This document shows, one piece after another, positions 24,399 to 33,517 of a stretch of 35,987 bases of DNA. Positions within the stretch are counted from its first letter, which is position 1. Each line of letters begins with the position of its first letter. The position numbers were made by a program, and so were the translations under genes. Source of the DNA: Tateyamaria pelophila (GTDB taxonomy: Bacteria; Pseudomonadota; Alphaproteobacteria; Rhodobacterales; Rhodobacteraceae). The DNA is taken from NCBI RefSeq assembly GCF_019966495.1, contig NZ_JAIMIA010000049.1:1-35987 (forward strand), given 5' to 3'. The notes beneath the pieces were generated by a model. It ran no database searches. It saw only the letters and a list, made by a program, of their open reading frames with translations, and was not told the origin of the DNA.

Positions 24399-25570
24399 CA
24401 ATTCGTTCCCCCTGTTGAGCTGCGGCGCAGTTCATTGAGCGGCAGGTAAGGCACGATGCCCTGTCCTCCGCCACCGCCGGTGGATTCGTCCAGAATGATC
24501 TTGTCCATCTGGCCCAGCACTTTCTCCATGGTCTCAAGATAAAGCCGTTTGCGTGTCACATCCGGCGCCTTGCTGTATTCTTCCAAGACGGCGGAGAAGC
24601 GAGATGCCTCACCTTCAGCCTGGTTGACCTGCTGGGCGCGGTAGCCTTCGGCTTCTTCCAAGAGCTGCGCGGATTGACCACGCGCCTCGGCCAGAACCCG
24701 GTTGGCATAGGCGTCAGCAACGTTTTGCAAACGGTCGCGTTCCTGCTCGGCGGCCTGAACGTCTCGGAAAGCATCAATCACCTCGACCGGCGGGTCAGCC
24801 TTGTCAAAGTTGACACGGATCACGTTTACGCCGCTGTCGTAACTGTCGAGCGTAGACTGGATCAGCTCTTCCAGCCGGTCACCGATCACACCCCGGTCAC
24901 GGTTGAGGATGGGAGCCAGTTCGGACTGCGCGATAATTTCGCGCATGGCCGACTCAGAAACCGCGCGGATCGTTGGTTCGGGATCACGCAGGTTGAACAG
25001 GAAGGCAGATGGATCGTTGATGTTCCATTGTACCTGAAAGTCGATATCGACGATGTTCTCGTCCCCGGTCAGCATAAGGCCCGCATCGGATCCCGCGCGA
25101 CCGACACCGATTTCCTCGGTGCGTTCAGTGGTGACCGGAATGACTTCAGCGGTCACGAATGGCCAAGGCGCAAAGTTCAGACCGGGATTGCCCACGGACG
25201 AAAATTCGCCCAGGAAAAGCTCGACCGACTGTTCTTCGGGACGGACGGTGTAAAACGATGAAAAGAGCCAAAGGCCGATACCGACCAGCAAGGCGATGCC
25301 AATCGTGCCACGGGTCAGATATGGGCCACCGCCCCCCGAACCCGATCCACCACCGCCGGTGTTGCCGCCACCGCGACCGCCCATCAGGACGCGCAGTTGC
25401 TCCTGGCCCTTTTTGACCAATTCATCAATTTCGGGAATCTGCGGACCTTCCTGGCCCGGGCCACGTCCGCCATTGCCACGACCGGGACCACGTGAGCCAT
25501 TGTCGCGACCATCGTCATCTCCGCCCGAACCTCCGCCGCCCCCCCAGGGGCCGCCTGTATTACCAGCCAT
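24398..25570 (-). CDS. hflK: HflK, SPFH/prohibitin-type protease modulator
   Basis: A 390-residue partner of HflC. Residues 1-80 are a Gly-rich, Asp/Arg-containing cytoplasmic tail (GGPWGGGGGSGGDDDGRDNG), longer and more repetitive than in E. coli. A single membrane helix follows (GIALLVGIGLWLFSSFYTV), then the SPFH domain (VRPEEQSVELFLGEF, NPGLNFAPWPF) and a coiled coil near 260-320 (EQERDRLQNVADAYANRV). HflK and HflC together control FtsH access to membrane substrates. ATG 25570 has AGGAG upstream. It heads the hflK-hflC-DUF2065 operon; the gor gene ends 73 bases before. Confidence 0.96.
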   Translation of the reverse strand: MAGNTGGPWGGGGGSGGDDDGRDNGSRGPGRGNGGRGPGQEGPQIPEIDELVKKGQEQLRVLMGGRGGGNTGGGGSGSGGGGPYLTRGTIGIALLVGIGLWLFSSFYTVRPEEQSVELFLGEFSSVGNPGLNFAPWPFVTAEVIPVTTERTEEIGVGRAGSDAGLMLTGDENIVDIDFQVQWNINDPSAFLFNLRDPEPTIRAVSESAMREIIAQSELAPILNRDRGVIGDRLEELIQSTLDSYDSGVNVIRVNFDKADPPVEVIDAFRDVQAAEQERDRLQNVADAYANRVLAEARGQSAQLLEEAEGYRAQQVNQAEGEASRFSAVLEEYSKAPDVTRKRLYLETMEKVLGQMDKIILDESTGGGGGQGIVPYLPLNELRRSSTGGTN

Positions 25571-25643
25571 TTGGTGTCGTTCTCCTGTTGCCGCGCAGCG
25601 TGCCTGCGCCTTGTGTCATTACCTGTGCTTTTTTATCGGACTT

Positions 25644-27107
25644 TCAAGCAGTCCGCATTGGTGTCTTCATCGTTACAATCTCTTCGGACATGGTCGGATG
25701 TACGGCCACGGTCCGATCAAAATCTTCCTTTGTTGCGCCCATCTTGATGGCGATCCCGGCCAGTTGGATCATTTCACCGGCATTTGGTGCGACGATGTGA
25801 CAACCCAGAACCTTGCGCGTCGCCACGCTGACCACGAGTTTCATCAGGACGCGATCGGGTTTCCCGGCAAAGGCCGTCTGCATCGGCCGGAAAGACGTGC
25901 AGTACACGTCAATAGGTTCCCGGTCGCGCGCCGCTTCCTCACTCAGGCCCACCGTACCCATTTCCGGTTGGGTGAAAATCGCCGATGGAATCAAGTCGTG
26001 ATCGACCGCCGTTGGGTTATCCTTGAATACGGTTTCGACAAAAGCCATGCCTTCGCGGATCGCAACAGGGGTCAGATTGACCCGGTTGGTCACGTCGCCG
26101 ATGGCATAGACGCTGTCGCAGGCCGTTTTGGAAAATTCGTCCACAACGATCTCGCCGCGCCGACCCACTTCGATGCCAAGGTCTTCGAGACCCAGATCGC
26201 TGCTGTTCGGATCACGACCCGTGGCAAACAAGACGACATCAAACGCGCGCGGTTTGCCCGACGTCGGCTTGACCCAGATCGGGCCGGAACGGTCCCCTTT
26301 CGCCGCTGCAGAAAGCGCACCCATCATCGAAGCATCCGCGCCCATGGCTGCGTCAGATGCCGTTGATCCAGACAAGTTGTGATCCGCGTCAGCGGGCGCC
26401 ATCTCCACGATATTGGTGCCAAGATGCAGCTTGATGCCCCGCTCGAGCATCGCTTCGGCGATCAGGCCGCGTGCCTCGTCGTCAAATCCCCGCAGGATTT
26501 GCGCCCCTCGGTAGTATTGTGTCACTTCGACACCCAACCCATGGAAAATGCACGCAAACTCGCACGCGATATAGCCGCCGCCCACGATCAGGATCGATTT
26601 GGGCAGGTTTTCGAGGTGAAAGATATCATCGCTGACGATACCAAGATCTGCGTTTGGCATGTCTGGTCGCACCGGATGCCCGCCCGAGGCGATCAGAATG
26701 GTCTTGGCGGTTTTTGTCTCACCGGTGGAAAGCTCGACCGTATGGGCGTCTTTCAGGCGCGCGCGCGCATCAAAGGTTTCGACTCCCGAGTTCTTGAGAA
26801 GGCTCCGGTAGATGCCTTCAAGCCGGTCGAGTTCCGTGTTCAGGTGGCCGCGGAAGGTCGGCCAATCAAATGACCCTGCTTCAATGTCCCAACCGTAGCC
26901 ATTCGCCAGGGACGGCATGGACGCGAATTCGCTGGCAAATACCATGAGCTTCTTGGGGACACAGCCCCGAATGACACAGGTTCCGCCGTAACGGTCTTCT
27001 TCGGCAAGCGCGACACGCGCGCCCGTTTCTCCGGCGGCAACGCGCGCTGCCCGCACTCCGCCTGAGCCACCGCCGATAACGAACAGATCATAATCGTATG
27101 TACTCAT
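25644..27107 (-). CDS. gor: Glutathione-disulfide reductase with an internal insertion
   Basis: A 487-residue flavoprotein disulfide reductase that keeps glutathione reduced with NADPH. FAD motif GGGSGG is at 12-17, redox pair Cys44 and Cys49 in GGTCVIRGCVPKKL, NADPH site GGGYIA at 176-181, and active-site His470-Glu475 in VHPTMSEE. YYRGAQILRGFDDE fits the glutathione reductase subgroup. ATG 27107 (GAAGGG upstream) was chosen over the longer frame to 27179. The odd part is residues about 238-278, an Ala/Ser/Asp/Met-rich low-complexity insert (APADADHNLSGSTASDAAMG) in the NADPH domain, where relatives have a few residues; the core motifs on both sides are intact. It lies downstream of rpiA on the same strand. 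Confidence 0.94.
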   Translation of the reverse strand: MSTYDYDLFVIGGGSGGVRAARVAAGETGARVALAEEDRYGGTCVIRGCVPKKLMVFASEFASMPSLANGYGWDIEAGSFDWPTFRGHLNTELDRLEGIYRSLLKNSGVETFDARARLKDAHTVELSTGETKTAKTILIASGGHPVRPDMPNADLGIVSDDIFHLENLPKSILIVGGGYIACEFACIFHGLGVEVTQYYRGAQILRGFDDEARGLIAEAMLERGIKLHLGTNIVEMAPADADHNLSGSTASDAAMGADASMMGALSAAAKGDRSGPIWVKPTSGKPRAFDVVLFATGRDPNSSDLGLEDLGIEVGRRGEIVVDEFSKTACDSVYAIGDVTNRVNLTPVAIREGMAFVETVFKDNPTAVDHDLIPSAIFTQPEMGTVGLSEEAARDREPIDVYCTSFRPMQTAFAGKPDRVLMKLVVSVATRKVLGCHIVAPNAGEMIQLAGIAIKMGATKEDFDRTVAVHPTMSEEIVTMKTPMRTA

Positions 27108-27389
27108 GTCAGCAGCCCTTCCGTCTTCTGTCGACCATATTTCACATGGGTCGGCGTAAAACCAGACCCAGTCGCGCATCTGTGAGGTCCCGCACCGATT
27201 TCAACGCAAGACCGAAATCAGAGACGCAACATGGTAAATTCTTTCGCCGTGGATCATTGGCAGATGGTCGCCTTCGGGAATTTTGCAGGGTTTGAAGGCC
27301 CTTGTGACTGAAACACAAACCGCCAGGCTCACCACACCATCAAAGCAATGCCTCGCACGCGACCCACCGGGGCGCGGCCGTAAGGCTCT

Positions 27390-28178
27390 CTAATCCGCCA
27401 GATCGGAAAACAGGTTGTCCGCCTCAGGAAAGTCAATGCGATCCTGCGCCACTGTGCCTTCGTTGATGTCGCGCACTTCCACCCGCCCGTCGCCGAAGCC
27501 AATCACAACCTTGTCACAGATATCGACGAACAGACCGTTTTCGACAACGCCCGGCATCTGGTTCAGCACCAGTGCAAGCTGGCGGGGATTGCCGATCCGC
27601 TTCAAGTGCAGATCAAGGATATGATTGCCTTCATCTGTGACAAAGGCCTGGTCGCCATTCATCCGCAGCGTGGAGTCGCGGCCCAACACGTCCATCGAAA
27701 TCAACGTTTCCTCGACAAGGGCTTGTGTTGTCTGCAAGCCAAAGGGGATCACCTCGATGGGCAACGGGAACGCGCCAAGGTGCTCGACCTCTTTGCCGAT
27801 GTCCGCAATCACGATCATCTGATCGCTGGCCGTCGCCACGATTTTTTCCTGCAACAGCGCGCCGCCACCGCCCTTGATCAGGTTCAGGTCGCCGTCAAAC
27901 TCGTCTGCCCCATCAATGGTCAGGTCCAGCCACTTCGCCTCATCGAGCGTAATCACCTCAATGCCAACCGCGCGCGCCAGTTCGGCGGTGCGTGTGGATG
28001 TCGGCACGCCCCTGATGCGCAGCCCATGATCGCGCACCTGTTCGCCCAGACACCGCACCAGCCATGCGGCCGTCGAGCCGGTGCCCAGCCCGACACGCAT
28101 CCCGTCTTCGACAAAATCGGCGGCGCGTTTGGCGGCAACGAATTTGGCCTTGTCGATAGGTGACATTTCTTCGGTCAT
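27390..28178 (-). CDS. rpiA: Ribose-5-phosphate isomerase A
   Basis: A 262-residue isomerase that interconverts ribose 5-phosphate and ribulose 5-phosphate in the pentose phosphate pathway. Family segments are clear: VGLGTGSTAAWLV (phosphate loop, near residue 30), VPTSTRTAELA, LTIDGADEFDGDLNLIKGGG with the catalytic acidic residues, and VIPFG. It exceeds the E. coli enzyme by about 40 residues, mainly in a C-terminal tail rich in acidic residues that is usual in alphaproteobacteria. ATG 28178 is preceded by AGGGAG. The 282 bases to gor on the same strand hold no recognisable gene. It diverges from the cyclase gene. Confidence 0.97.
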   Translation of the reverse strand: MTEEMSPIDKAKFVAAKRAADFVEDGMRVGLGTGSTAAWLVRCLGEQVRDHGLRIRGVPTSTRTAELARAVGIEVITLDEAKWLDLTIDGADEFDGDLNLIKGGGGALLQEKIVATASDQMIVIADIGKEVEHLGAFPLPIEVIPFGLQTTQALVEETLISMDVLGRDSTLRMNGDQAFVTDEGNHILDLHLKRIGNPRQLALVLNQMPGVVENGLFVDICDKVVIGFGDGRVEVRDINEGTVAQDRIDFPEADNLFSDLAD

Positions 28179-28322
28179 GGCAGCGACTCCCTTGATATGC
28201 AGTTCTTATAAGAGCGTTGGTTGGGCTGTGCGACCCCCAGAACCGCGCCAAATTTACATTACGCCGTGACACGAAGCCCCAAGTGCGAAACAATCGTTGC
28301 ACCTTTGAACGGAGCGTCCCGC

Positions 28323-29564
28323 TTGGCCGATCTTTTTGACACGACTATCGACTGGCTGCTGGCGCAGGCGCTCAGCGACGATCCTCTTTCGGTGACGGTG
28401 CAAGGTTTGGCGACCCGCCTGCTGGATGGCGGCGTGCCGTTGGCGCGCCTCAGTCTTGGGCGCGCCTTACTACACCCGGTGATCGGGTTGCTGAATATTC
28501 AATGGGATCGCGACAGCGGTGATATCAAGTCTGAGGCCGTGCCGCGTGCCAGCGTTCTGGCAGAACTGGAAGTGAAAAACCCATTTACCGACCTTGGCGA
28601 AGACGGCGTCACGTCCATCATCGCCAACCTCAAAGATCCTGCCGACGTCGCGCGCTATGCGATATTTGGCAAATTGGCCGCCCAGGGGATCACGGGATAT
28701 GCCGCATTCGGACTGATCTATGGGCGCAAGCAAAAGCTCTTTTTTGAAATGCCCCAACATCAACGTGGCCGATCCGAGAATTTTCGTGGCGCATCCCTGT
28801 CCTTTGCGACCAAGCGGTTCAGCGGCTTTTCCCAAAGTGACCTTGAGGGGTTGGAGCGGCTGGTGCCCGCCATTTGCGTCTGTGCGCGTGTCGACACGGA
28901 CCGGTTCATGGTAAATGATGTGCTGGAAACCTATCTGGGCCGCGTGTCCGGCAACCGCGTTCTGACCGGACAGATCGACCGGAACGATCTGCAACAGATC
29001 GAATGTGCCCTGTTTTATTCGGATATGCACGCATCTCTCGCGCTGTCCCAGCAGTTGGACGCCCAAACCTATCTGGACACGGTCAACGCCTATTTCGACT
29101 GCACCGCCAATGCAGTCCTCGATCACGGCGGCGAGGTGTTGAAATTTATCGGCGACGGGATTTTGGCGATCTTCCCGATCGAGCCGGGCACCCGCCCGCG
29201 CGATAACATGTGCACCGCAGCTCTCGCCGCCGCCCGCGAGGCCTTTGCCCGCGCCGATCACGCCAACACGCTGCGCGGTGACCAAAAATTGCCGCCGGTG
29301 AACTTTGGCGTCGCCCTACACGTCGGCGAAGTGATTTACGGCAATGTCGGCATTGAAAAACGGCTGGATTTCACCGCCACCGGGCCTCAGGTCGGTCTGG
29401 CGGCCCGGATCGAAGGGCTGACCCGCACGTTGAACGCTCCGATATTGGCCAGCGAAGCCTTTGCTGCGCACGTCTCCGAAACAGGTACAATCCATCCTGC
29501 ACAACAGGTGCGCAGCTTTGATCAGCCCATCACGGTCGTCGGTTATCCCCTGAACCCATCGTAA
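28323..29564 (+). CDS. Class III adenylate/guanylate cyclase-domain protein, atypical
   Basis: A 413-residue protein if started at TTG 28323, the best candidate because GGAG lies eight bases upstream; the open frame continues to 28221 and no ATG is available. Residues 1-220 form an uncharacterised N-terminal region; residues about 225-413 a class III nucleotidyl cyclase domain. Both metal-binding aspartates are present (Asp234 in FYSDMH, Asp278 in KFIGDGILAIF), as are Lys274 and Arg362. The catalytic asparagine expected in TVNLAAR is Gly358 here (QVGLAAR) and the usual GD is GP. It may be inactive, weak or altered in specificity. No transmembrane helix is evident. It diverges from rpiA. Confidence 0.82.
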   Translation: MADLFDTTIDWLLAQALSDDPLSVTVQGLATRLLDGGVPLARLSLGRALLHPVIGLLNIQWDRDSGDIKSEAVPRASVLAELEVKNPFTDLGEDGVTSIIANLKDPADVARYAIFGKLAAQGITGYAAFGLIYGRKQKLFFEMPQHQRGRSENFRGASLSFATKRFSGFSQSDLEGLERLVPAICVCARVDTDRFMVNDVLETYLGRVSGNRVLTGQIDRNDLQQIECALFYSDMHASLALSQQLDAQTYLDTVNAYFDCTANAVLDHGGEVLKFIGDGILAIFPIEPGTRPRDNMCTAALAAAREAFARADHANTLRGDQKLPPVNFGVALHVGEVIYGNVGIEKRLDFTATGPQVGLAARIEGLTRTLNAPILASEAFAAHVSETGTIHPAQQVRSFDQPITVVGYPLNPS

Positions 29565-29625
29565 ACGCTTGCGTCAGGTCGTTTTTGACATCTGTCGGCT
29601 TCAAGAAACGCTGTAGATCAGCACC

Positions 29626-30309
29626 ATGACCTATGTGCTGCATTACGCCCCTGACATCGCCTCGCTCATTGTACGGATGGCGCTGGATATGCTGGGACAA
29701 CCCGCCACCACAAAGATGGTGGATCGCGGCAGTCGGGACCAGCCTGCGCCGACCTATCTGCCGCTGAACCCAAACGGTCTGATCCCGACGCTGATCACGC
29801 CGCAAGGGCCGATCTTTGAGACTGGGGCAATCTTGGTGTGGCTTGCGGGTCGGCATGGCGCGCTTGGACCAAAAGCCAATAGTGAGGGCCGGGCCGGTTT
29901 TCTCAAATGGCTGTTCTTCTGCTCAAACACTGTGCGCCAACAGATGACGTTGCTGTTTTATCCACGCAAACTGGTCGCCCACGCTGAGGAGCTTCAACGC
30001 GCCGTGCAAAAGGGCGCTCAAATGAAACTGATCACGCATTTCCAAACCCTGAACACTGCCGAAACGCAGGCCTTTGGTCACGACACGCCAACAGCTATCG
30101 ACGTTGCGGCTCTGCTCCGCTGGTGCGCAATCTACGGACCGGATGATCGCATTTGGTTCAACCTTGACGACACACCCCGGCTGACCCACTTCTGCCAAAG
30201 GCTTCAGGATGTGCCCGCAACAGCCAATGCCCGATCCGCCGAAGGGTTGGGCCCAACTCCGTTTACCGCGCCCCGGCGCCCCAATCCGCCCGAAGGGTCC
30301 GCACTGTAA
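29626..30309 (+). CDS. Glutathione S-transferase family protein
   Basis: A 227-residue protein with a GST layout. The N-terminal thioredoxin-like half includes YLPLNPNGLIPTLITPQG, with the cis-Pro motif, and FETGAILVWLA, where the Glu-Thr pair would hold the glutathione gamma-glutamyl group. The C-terminal half is helical (LKWLFFCSNTVRQQMTLLFY; TAIDVAALLRWCAIYG). The start ATG 29626 follows the cyclase gene by 61 bases. The stop is one base before the sdaA ATG, so the two are probably cotranscribed. The C-terminal Pro-rich tail is unusual and may be disordered. The substrate is unknown; some relatives are annotated as GstB-like. Confidence 0.85.
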   Translation: MTYVLHYAPDIASLIVRMALDMLGQPATTKMVDRGSRDQPAPTYLPLNPNGLIPTLITPQGPIFETGAILVWLAGRHGALGPKANSEGRAGFLKWLFFCSNTVRQQMTLLFYPRKLVAHAEELQRAVQKGAQMKLITHFQTLNTAETQAFGHDTPTAIDVAALLRWCAIYGPDDRIWFNLDDTPRLTHFCQRLQDVPATANARSAEGLGPTPFTAPRRPNPPEGSAL

Positions 30310-30310
30310 C

Positions 30311-31684
30311 ATGTTCTTGTCCGTGTTCGAAATGTTCAAGGTGGGCATTGGCCCGTCCTCCTCACACACCATGGGACCGATGGTGGCTGCTGCGCGATTT
30401 CTGGACATGATGCGCGCCTCGCCCTTCCGTTTTGCAGGGGTGCGCGCGTCGCTTCATGGCAGCCTGGCCTTTACCGGCGTTGGCCATGCCACTGACCGAG
30501 CGACGATCCTTGGTCTGGCTGGGTTCGTCCCCGAAACCTATGACCATGACAAGGCCGAAGACATTTTGCGCAATCTGGCCGAAACCGCCACATTGCAACC
30601 GGCGGGCCTTGGCGATCTGCGGTTTGACCCCGCGAAGGATCTGATCTTTGACTATGACACGCCCCTGCCCGGTCACGCCAACGGTATGATATTGATGGCC
30701 ACCGATGCCCAGGGCGACGTCACCCTGAGGCAGGTCTTCTATTCGATCGGCGGTGGCTTTGTCATGACCGAAGAAGAACTGGCCGCCGGCAAGGCCACCG
30801 ATGAAGGGGCACCGATCCCCTTCCCGTTCAAATCCGCCGCCGAGATGCTCGAGATGGCGGATCGCTCAAACCAAAGCATCGCGCAAATGAAACGCGCCAA
30901 CGAAGTGGCACGCGGCGGACACGAAAACCTCAAAACCGGCACCAAGCGGCTGTGGCAAGTCATGCGCGACTGCATCGATCGCGGCTTGGCCACCGACGGT
31001 ATCTTGCCGGGCGGCCTTTCCGTCAAACGGCGCGCCAAGGGCATTCACGAAAAACTCCTGCAAGAACGCGGCATGAACCTGACGCCCCCGCATACCATCA
31101 ACGACTGGATGAGTGTGTATGCCATGGCAGTGAACGAGGAAAACGCGGCCGGCGGTCAGGTTGTCACCGCCCCTACGAACGGGGCTGCAGGCGTGCTGCC
31201 CGCGACGCTCAGATACTACCTTGACCACGTCCCCGGCGCGTCCGAGGCACATGTCGAAGATTTCCTGCTGACGGCCGCCGCCATCGGCGGTCTGGTCAAA
31301 TACAACGCTTCAATTTCGGGGGCTGAGGCCGGGTGTCAGGCCGAGGTCGGCAGTGCCGCCGCCATGGCTGCTGCCGGCCTCTGCGCAGTGATGGGTGGCA
31401 CGCCAGAACAGGTGGAAAATGCGGCCGAAATCGCGTTGGAACATCACCTTGGCATGACTTGCGATCCGGTGCGCGGCCTGGTGCAAGTGCCTTGCATCGA
31501 ACGCAACGGGTTGGGCGCGATCAAGGCCGTCTCCGCGGCCAGCCTCGCACTCAGGGGCGACGGCACGCATTTCGTGCCCTTGGACGCCTGTATCGAAACG
31601 ATGCGCCAGACCGGCGAAGACATGAGCGAAAAATACAAGGAAACAGCACTGGGTGGTTTGGCGGTCAACGTCCCCAACTGTTGA
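30311..31684 (+). CDS. sdaA: L-serine ammonia-lyase, iron-sulfur type, single chain
   Basis: A 457-residue L-serine dehydratase that converts serine to pyruvate and ammonia using a [4Fe-4S] cluster. The N-terminus MFLSVFEMFKVGIGPSSSHT carries the characteristic serine-rich SSSHT signature. Fe-S ligand cysteines are in GAEAGCQAEVGSA, LGMTCDP and VQVPCIERN. Alpha and beta regions are fused as in E. coli SdaA. The ATG is one base after the preceding GST-like stop, without room for a long leader, implying coupled translation. It is unrelated in mechanism to PLP serine dehydratases. Confidence 0.97.
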   Translation: MFLSVFEMFKVGIGPSSSHTMGPMVAAARFLDMMRASPFRFAGVRASLHGSLAFTGVGHATDRATILGLAGFVPETYDHDKAEDILRNLAETATLQPAGLGDLRFDPAKDLIFDYDTPLPGHANGMILMATDAQGDVTLRQVFYSIGGGFVMTEEELAAGKATDEGAPIPFPFKSAAEMLEMADRSNQSIAQMKRANEVARGGHENLKTGTKRLWQVMRDCIDRGLATDGILPGGLSVKRRAKGIHEKLLQERGMNLTPPHTINDWMSVYAMAVNEENAAGGQVVTAPTNGAAGVLPATLRYYLDHVPGASEAHVEDFLLTAAAIGGLVKYNASISGAEAGCQAEVGSAAAMAAAGLCAVMGGTPEQVENAAEIALEHHLGMTCDPVRGLVQVPCIERNGLGAIKAVSAASLALRGDGTHFVPLDACIETMRQTGEDMSEKYKETALGGLAVNVPNC

Positions 31685-31712
31685 GACCAACCCGGGTTGG
31701 CGGGCGGGCGCA

Positions 31713-31731
31713 TTTCGCGCATTGCGCGAAA
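31713..31731 (+). terminator. Hairpin after sdaA
   Basis: An eight-base stem TTTCGCGC/GCGCGAAA closes a three-base loop, 28 bases after the sdaA stop. A separate 14-base palindrome CCAACCCGGGTTGG lies at 31687-31700. Neither is followed by a U tract, so termination is uncertain. Confidence 0.35.
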
Positions 31732-31828
31732 CAGACCGATCCGATAAGCCGCAAGCGACGTTAACGGGCGTCACAGACAGACCAATTCTCAATTTGAATT
31801 CCCCATTGCCGCTGTTAGCGTGGACGAC

Positions 31829-32746
31829 ATGGAACAGGATAAACCTCTGCTCGGCATCTTCTTGATGCTGGGGTTTTGCGTGGTCGCCCCCATGGGGGAT
31901 GCGGTCGCCAAACTGTTGGGACAATCCGTCCCCGTCGGGCAACTTCTCTTTGTGCGCTTTTTGGTGCAAGCTCTTTTGCTGATCCCGCTGGTGTGGGCCA
32001 CGGGTCGGGTCTGGCGGATGCATGGGCGGGTACTGTGGCTGACGCTAGTCCGAACCGTCCTGCATATTCTTGGCATCGGCGCGATGTTCACGGCCCTGCA
32101 ATACCTGCCGCTCGCCGATGCAATCGCCATCGCTTTCGTCATGCCTTTCATCATGCTGCTGCTGGGAAAGTATATCTTGGGCGAAGAGGTCGGAAGCAGA
32201 CGCTTTATAGCGTGCATTGTCGGCTTCATCGGCACGCTTCTGGTGGTGCAACCGAGTTTTGCAGAGGTTGGCTGGCCTGCGCTGTTGCCCCTGCTGGTGG
32301 CCGTTACCTTTTCCTTTTTCATGCTGGTCACGCGCCAGATCGCCAAACAAACCGATCCGGTCGGGCTTCAGGCCGTCAGTGGCATCATGGCCGTCTGCAT
32401 CATGGGCCCGATCCTTTGGGTCACGCATTACGGCAGTTTTGAGCCATTAACCTTCATTACGCCTTCGACCGGAGAGTGGGCTTTGCTCATGACCATCGGG
32501 GTATTGGGCACCTGTGCGCATCTTTTGATGACCTGGTCACTGCGCTACGCGCCATCCGCCACATTGGCCCCGATGCAATATCTTGAAATTCCTGTTGCGA
32601 CCGTCATCGGGTTACTGGTGTTTGGCGACCTGCCCAACGGCCTGGCAGCGCTGGGGATCTGCATCACGATTGCGGCGGGGCTGTATATCGTTCTACGCGA
32701 ACGGGCCATCGCGCGGATGGCGACGCGTGCGCCAGCATCTGTGTGA
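31829..32746 (+). CDS. EamA/DMT family transporter
   Basis: A 305-residue inner-membrane protein with about ten helices in two EamA repeats (VAPMGDAVAKLLGQSVPV, RTVLHILGIGAMFTALQYL, the second repeat from about residue 150). The substrate is unknown; the family includes exporters of amino acids, nucleosides and S-adenosylmethionine. ATG 31829 was chosen; a GTG three codons earlier is open. The last 83 bases run opposite the thiamine diphosphokinase gene. The closing residues (ERAIARMATRAPASV) are polar and could be a later extension. It is distinct in sequence from the transporter at 11366-12268. Confidence 0.9.
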   Translation: MEQDKPLLGIFLMLGFCVVAPMGDAVAKLLGQSVPVGQLLFVRFLVQALLLIPLVWATGRVWRMHGRVLWLTLVRTVLHILGIGAMFTALQYLPLADAIAIAFVMPFIMLLLGKYILGEEVGSRRFIACIVGFIGTLLVVQPSFAEVGWPALLPLLVAVTFSFFMLVTRQIAKQTDPVGLQAVSGIMAVCIMGPILWVTHYGSFEPLTFITPSTGEWALLMTIGVLGTCAHLLMTWSLRYAPSATLAPMQYLEIPVATVIGLLVFGDLPNGLAALGICITIAAGLYIVLRERAIARMATRAPASV

Positions 32747-33380
32747 CAGCCGACAGACGTTTGCGCGGCACAACCACCAGCATCGCAGGCGCGTTCATGG
32801 TTAATACGACCGGACCCAAAGCGGTGTTCGACGTGCCAACCTTGACCATAGGATCAAATTGAAGCCCTTCGATCTCCCAGGTCAAGCCTTGCGACGTCCC
32901 GGCGACAGCAGCCATCGGAAACAAGGAGACGATGTCTCCTGATCCGAGCGGCAACGTCACCTGCGGTGGACACAGGAATGTCACCTCGGTTTCGCCAATC
33001 AGTATGCAAGGACGCTCGGGGTAGGCGACCAGCACATGCAAAGCGGCCAATTGATGATCAAGCCGCCCACCCGTGAACCCGACAGCCAGCACCAACGGAG
33101 CGGAAATGTGGCGCAGCGCCTTGTCAAAATCGGTGCTGTTCTGCTCGGAAATCCTGATATGGCGTTCGACGGGGATGCGCGACAGAACCTGACCGACAGA
33201 GTCGAAATCCCCGATCACCGCCGCGATATCGACCCCGGCTTTCACAGCGAGTTCCGCACCGCCATCAGCAGCCACGCAAACCGGCGCCAGCGCCAGCGCC
33301 TCTGCAAGATCGTCCAATGACGCGACGCCACCACCCACCAGAGTCACTGGTTCAAAACTATCAACAATCCGATTTTTCAT
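32664..33380 (-). CDS. Thiamine diphosphokinase
   Basis: A 238-residue enzyme that transfers pyrophosphate from ATP to thiamine to give the active cofactor. Family motifs are CVAADGGAELA, IGDFDSVG, QNSTDFDKAL and FTGGRLDHQLAAL, the Asp-rich segments that bind metal and ATP. The C-terminal beta domain has SLFPMAAVAGTSQGLTWE and SNTALGPVVLT. The last 25 or so residues (HASPSARWPVRVERYTAPPQS) are encoded opposite the transporter gene and look like an added tail. ATG 33380 diverges from the acidic-protein gene at 33518. No TPP riboswitch is visible in the 137 bases upstream. Confidence 0.92.
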   Translation of the reverse strand: MKNRIVDSFEPVTLVGGGVASLDDLAEALALAPVCVAADGGAELAVKAGVDIAAVIGDFDSVGQVLSRIPVERHIRISEQNSTDFDKALRHISAPLVLAVGFTGGRLDHQLAALHVLVAYPERPCILIGETEVTFLCPPQVTLPLGSGDIVSLFPMAAVAGTSQGLTWEIEGLQFDPMVKVGTSNTALGPVVLTMNAPAMLVVVPRKRLSAVTQMLAHASPSARWPVRVERYTAPPQS

Positions 33381-33517
33381 CGCCTCTTAATGCATTTTTG
33401 GGAAACAGATCACAATATTGCCACGAAATGATACCTTACTCGGCATAGATTCGGTCCGCTTTGGACCATCTTTGCCATTTACTGAAACCTCCGCAAAGAG
33501 CAGAGGACGAGCATCCG

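Noticed and set aside
27108-27389. Small gene between rpiA and gor
   Set aside because: No frame has a start, ribosome-binding site and plausible composition together.
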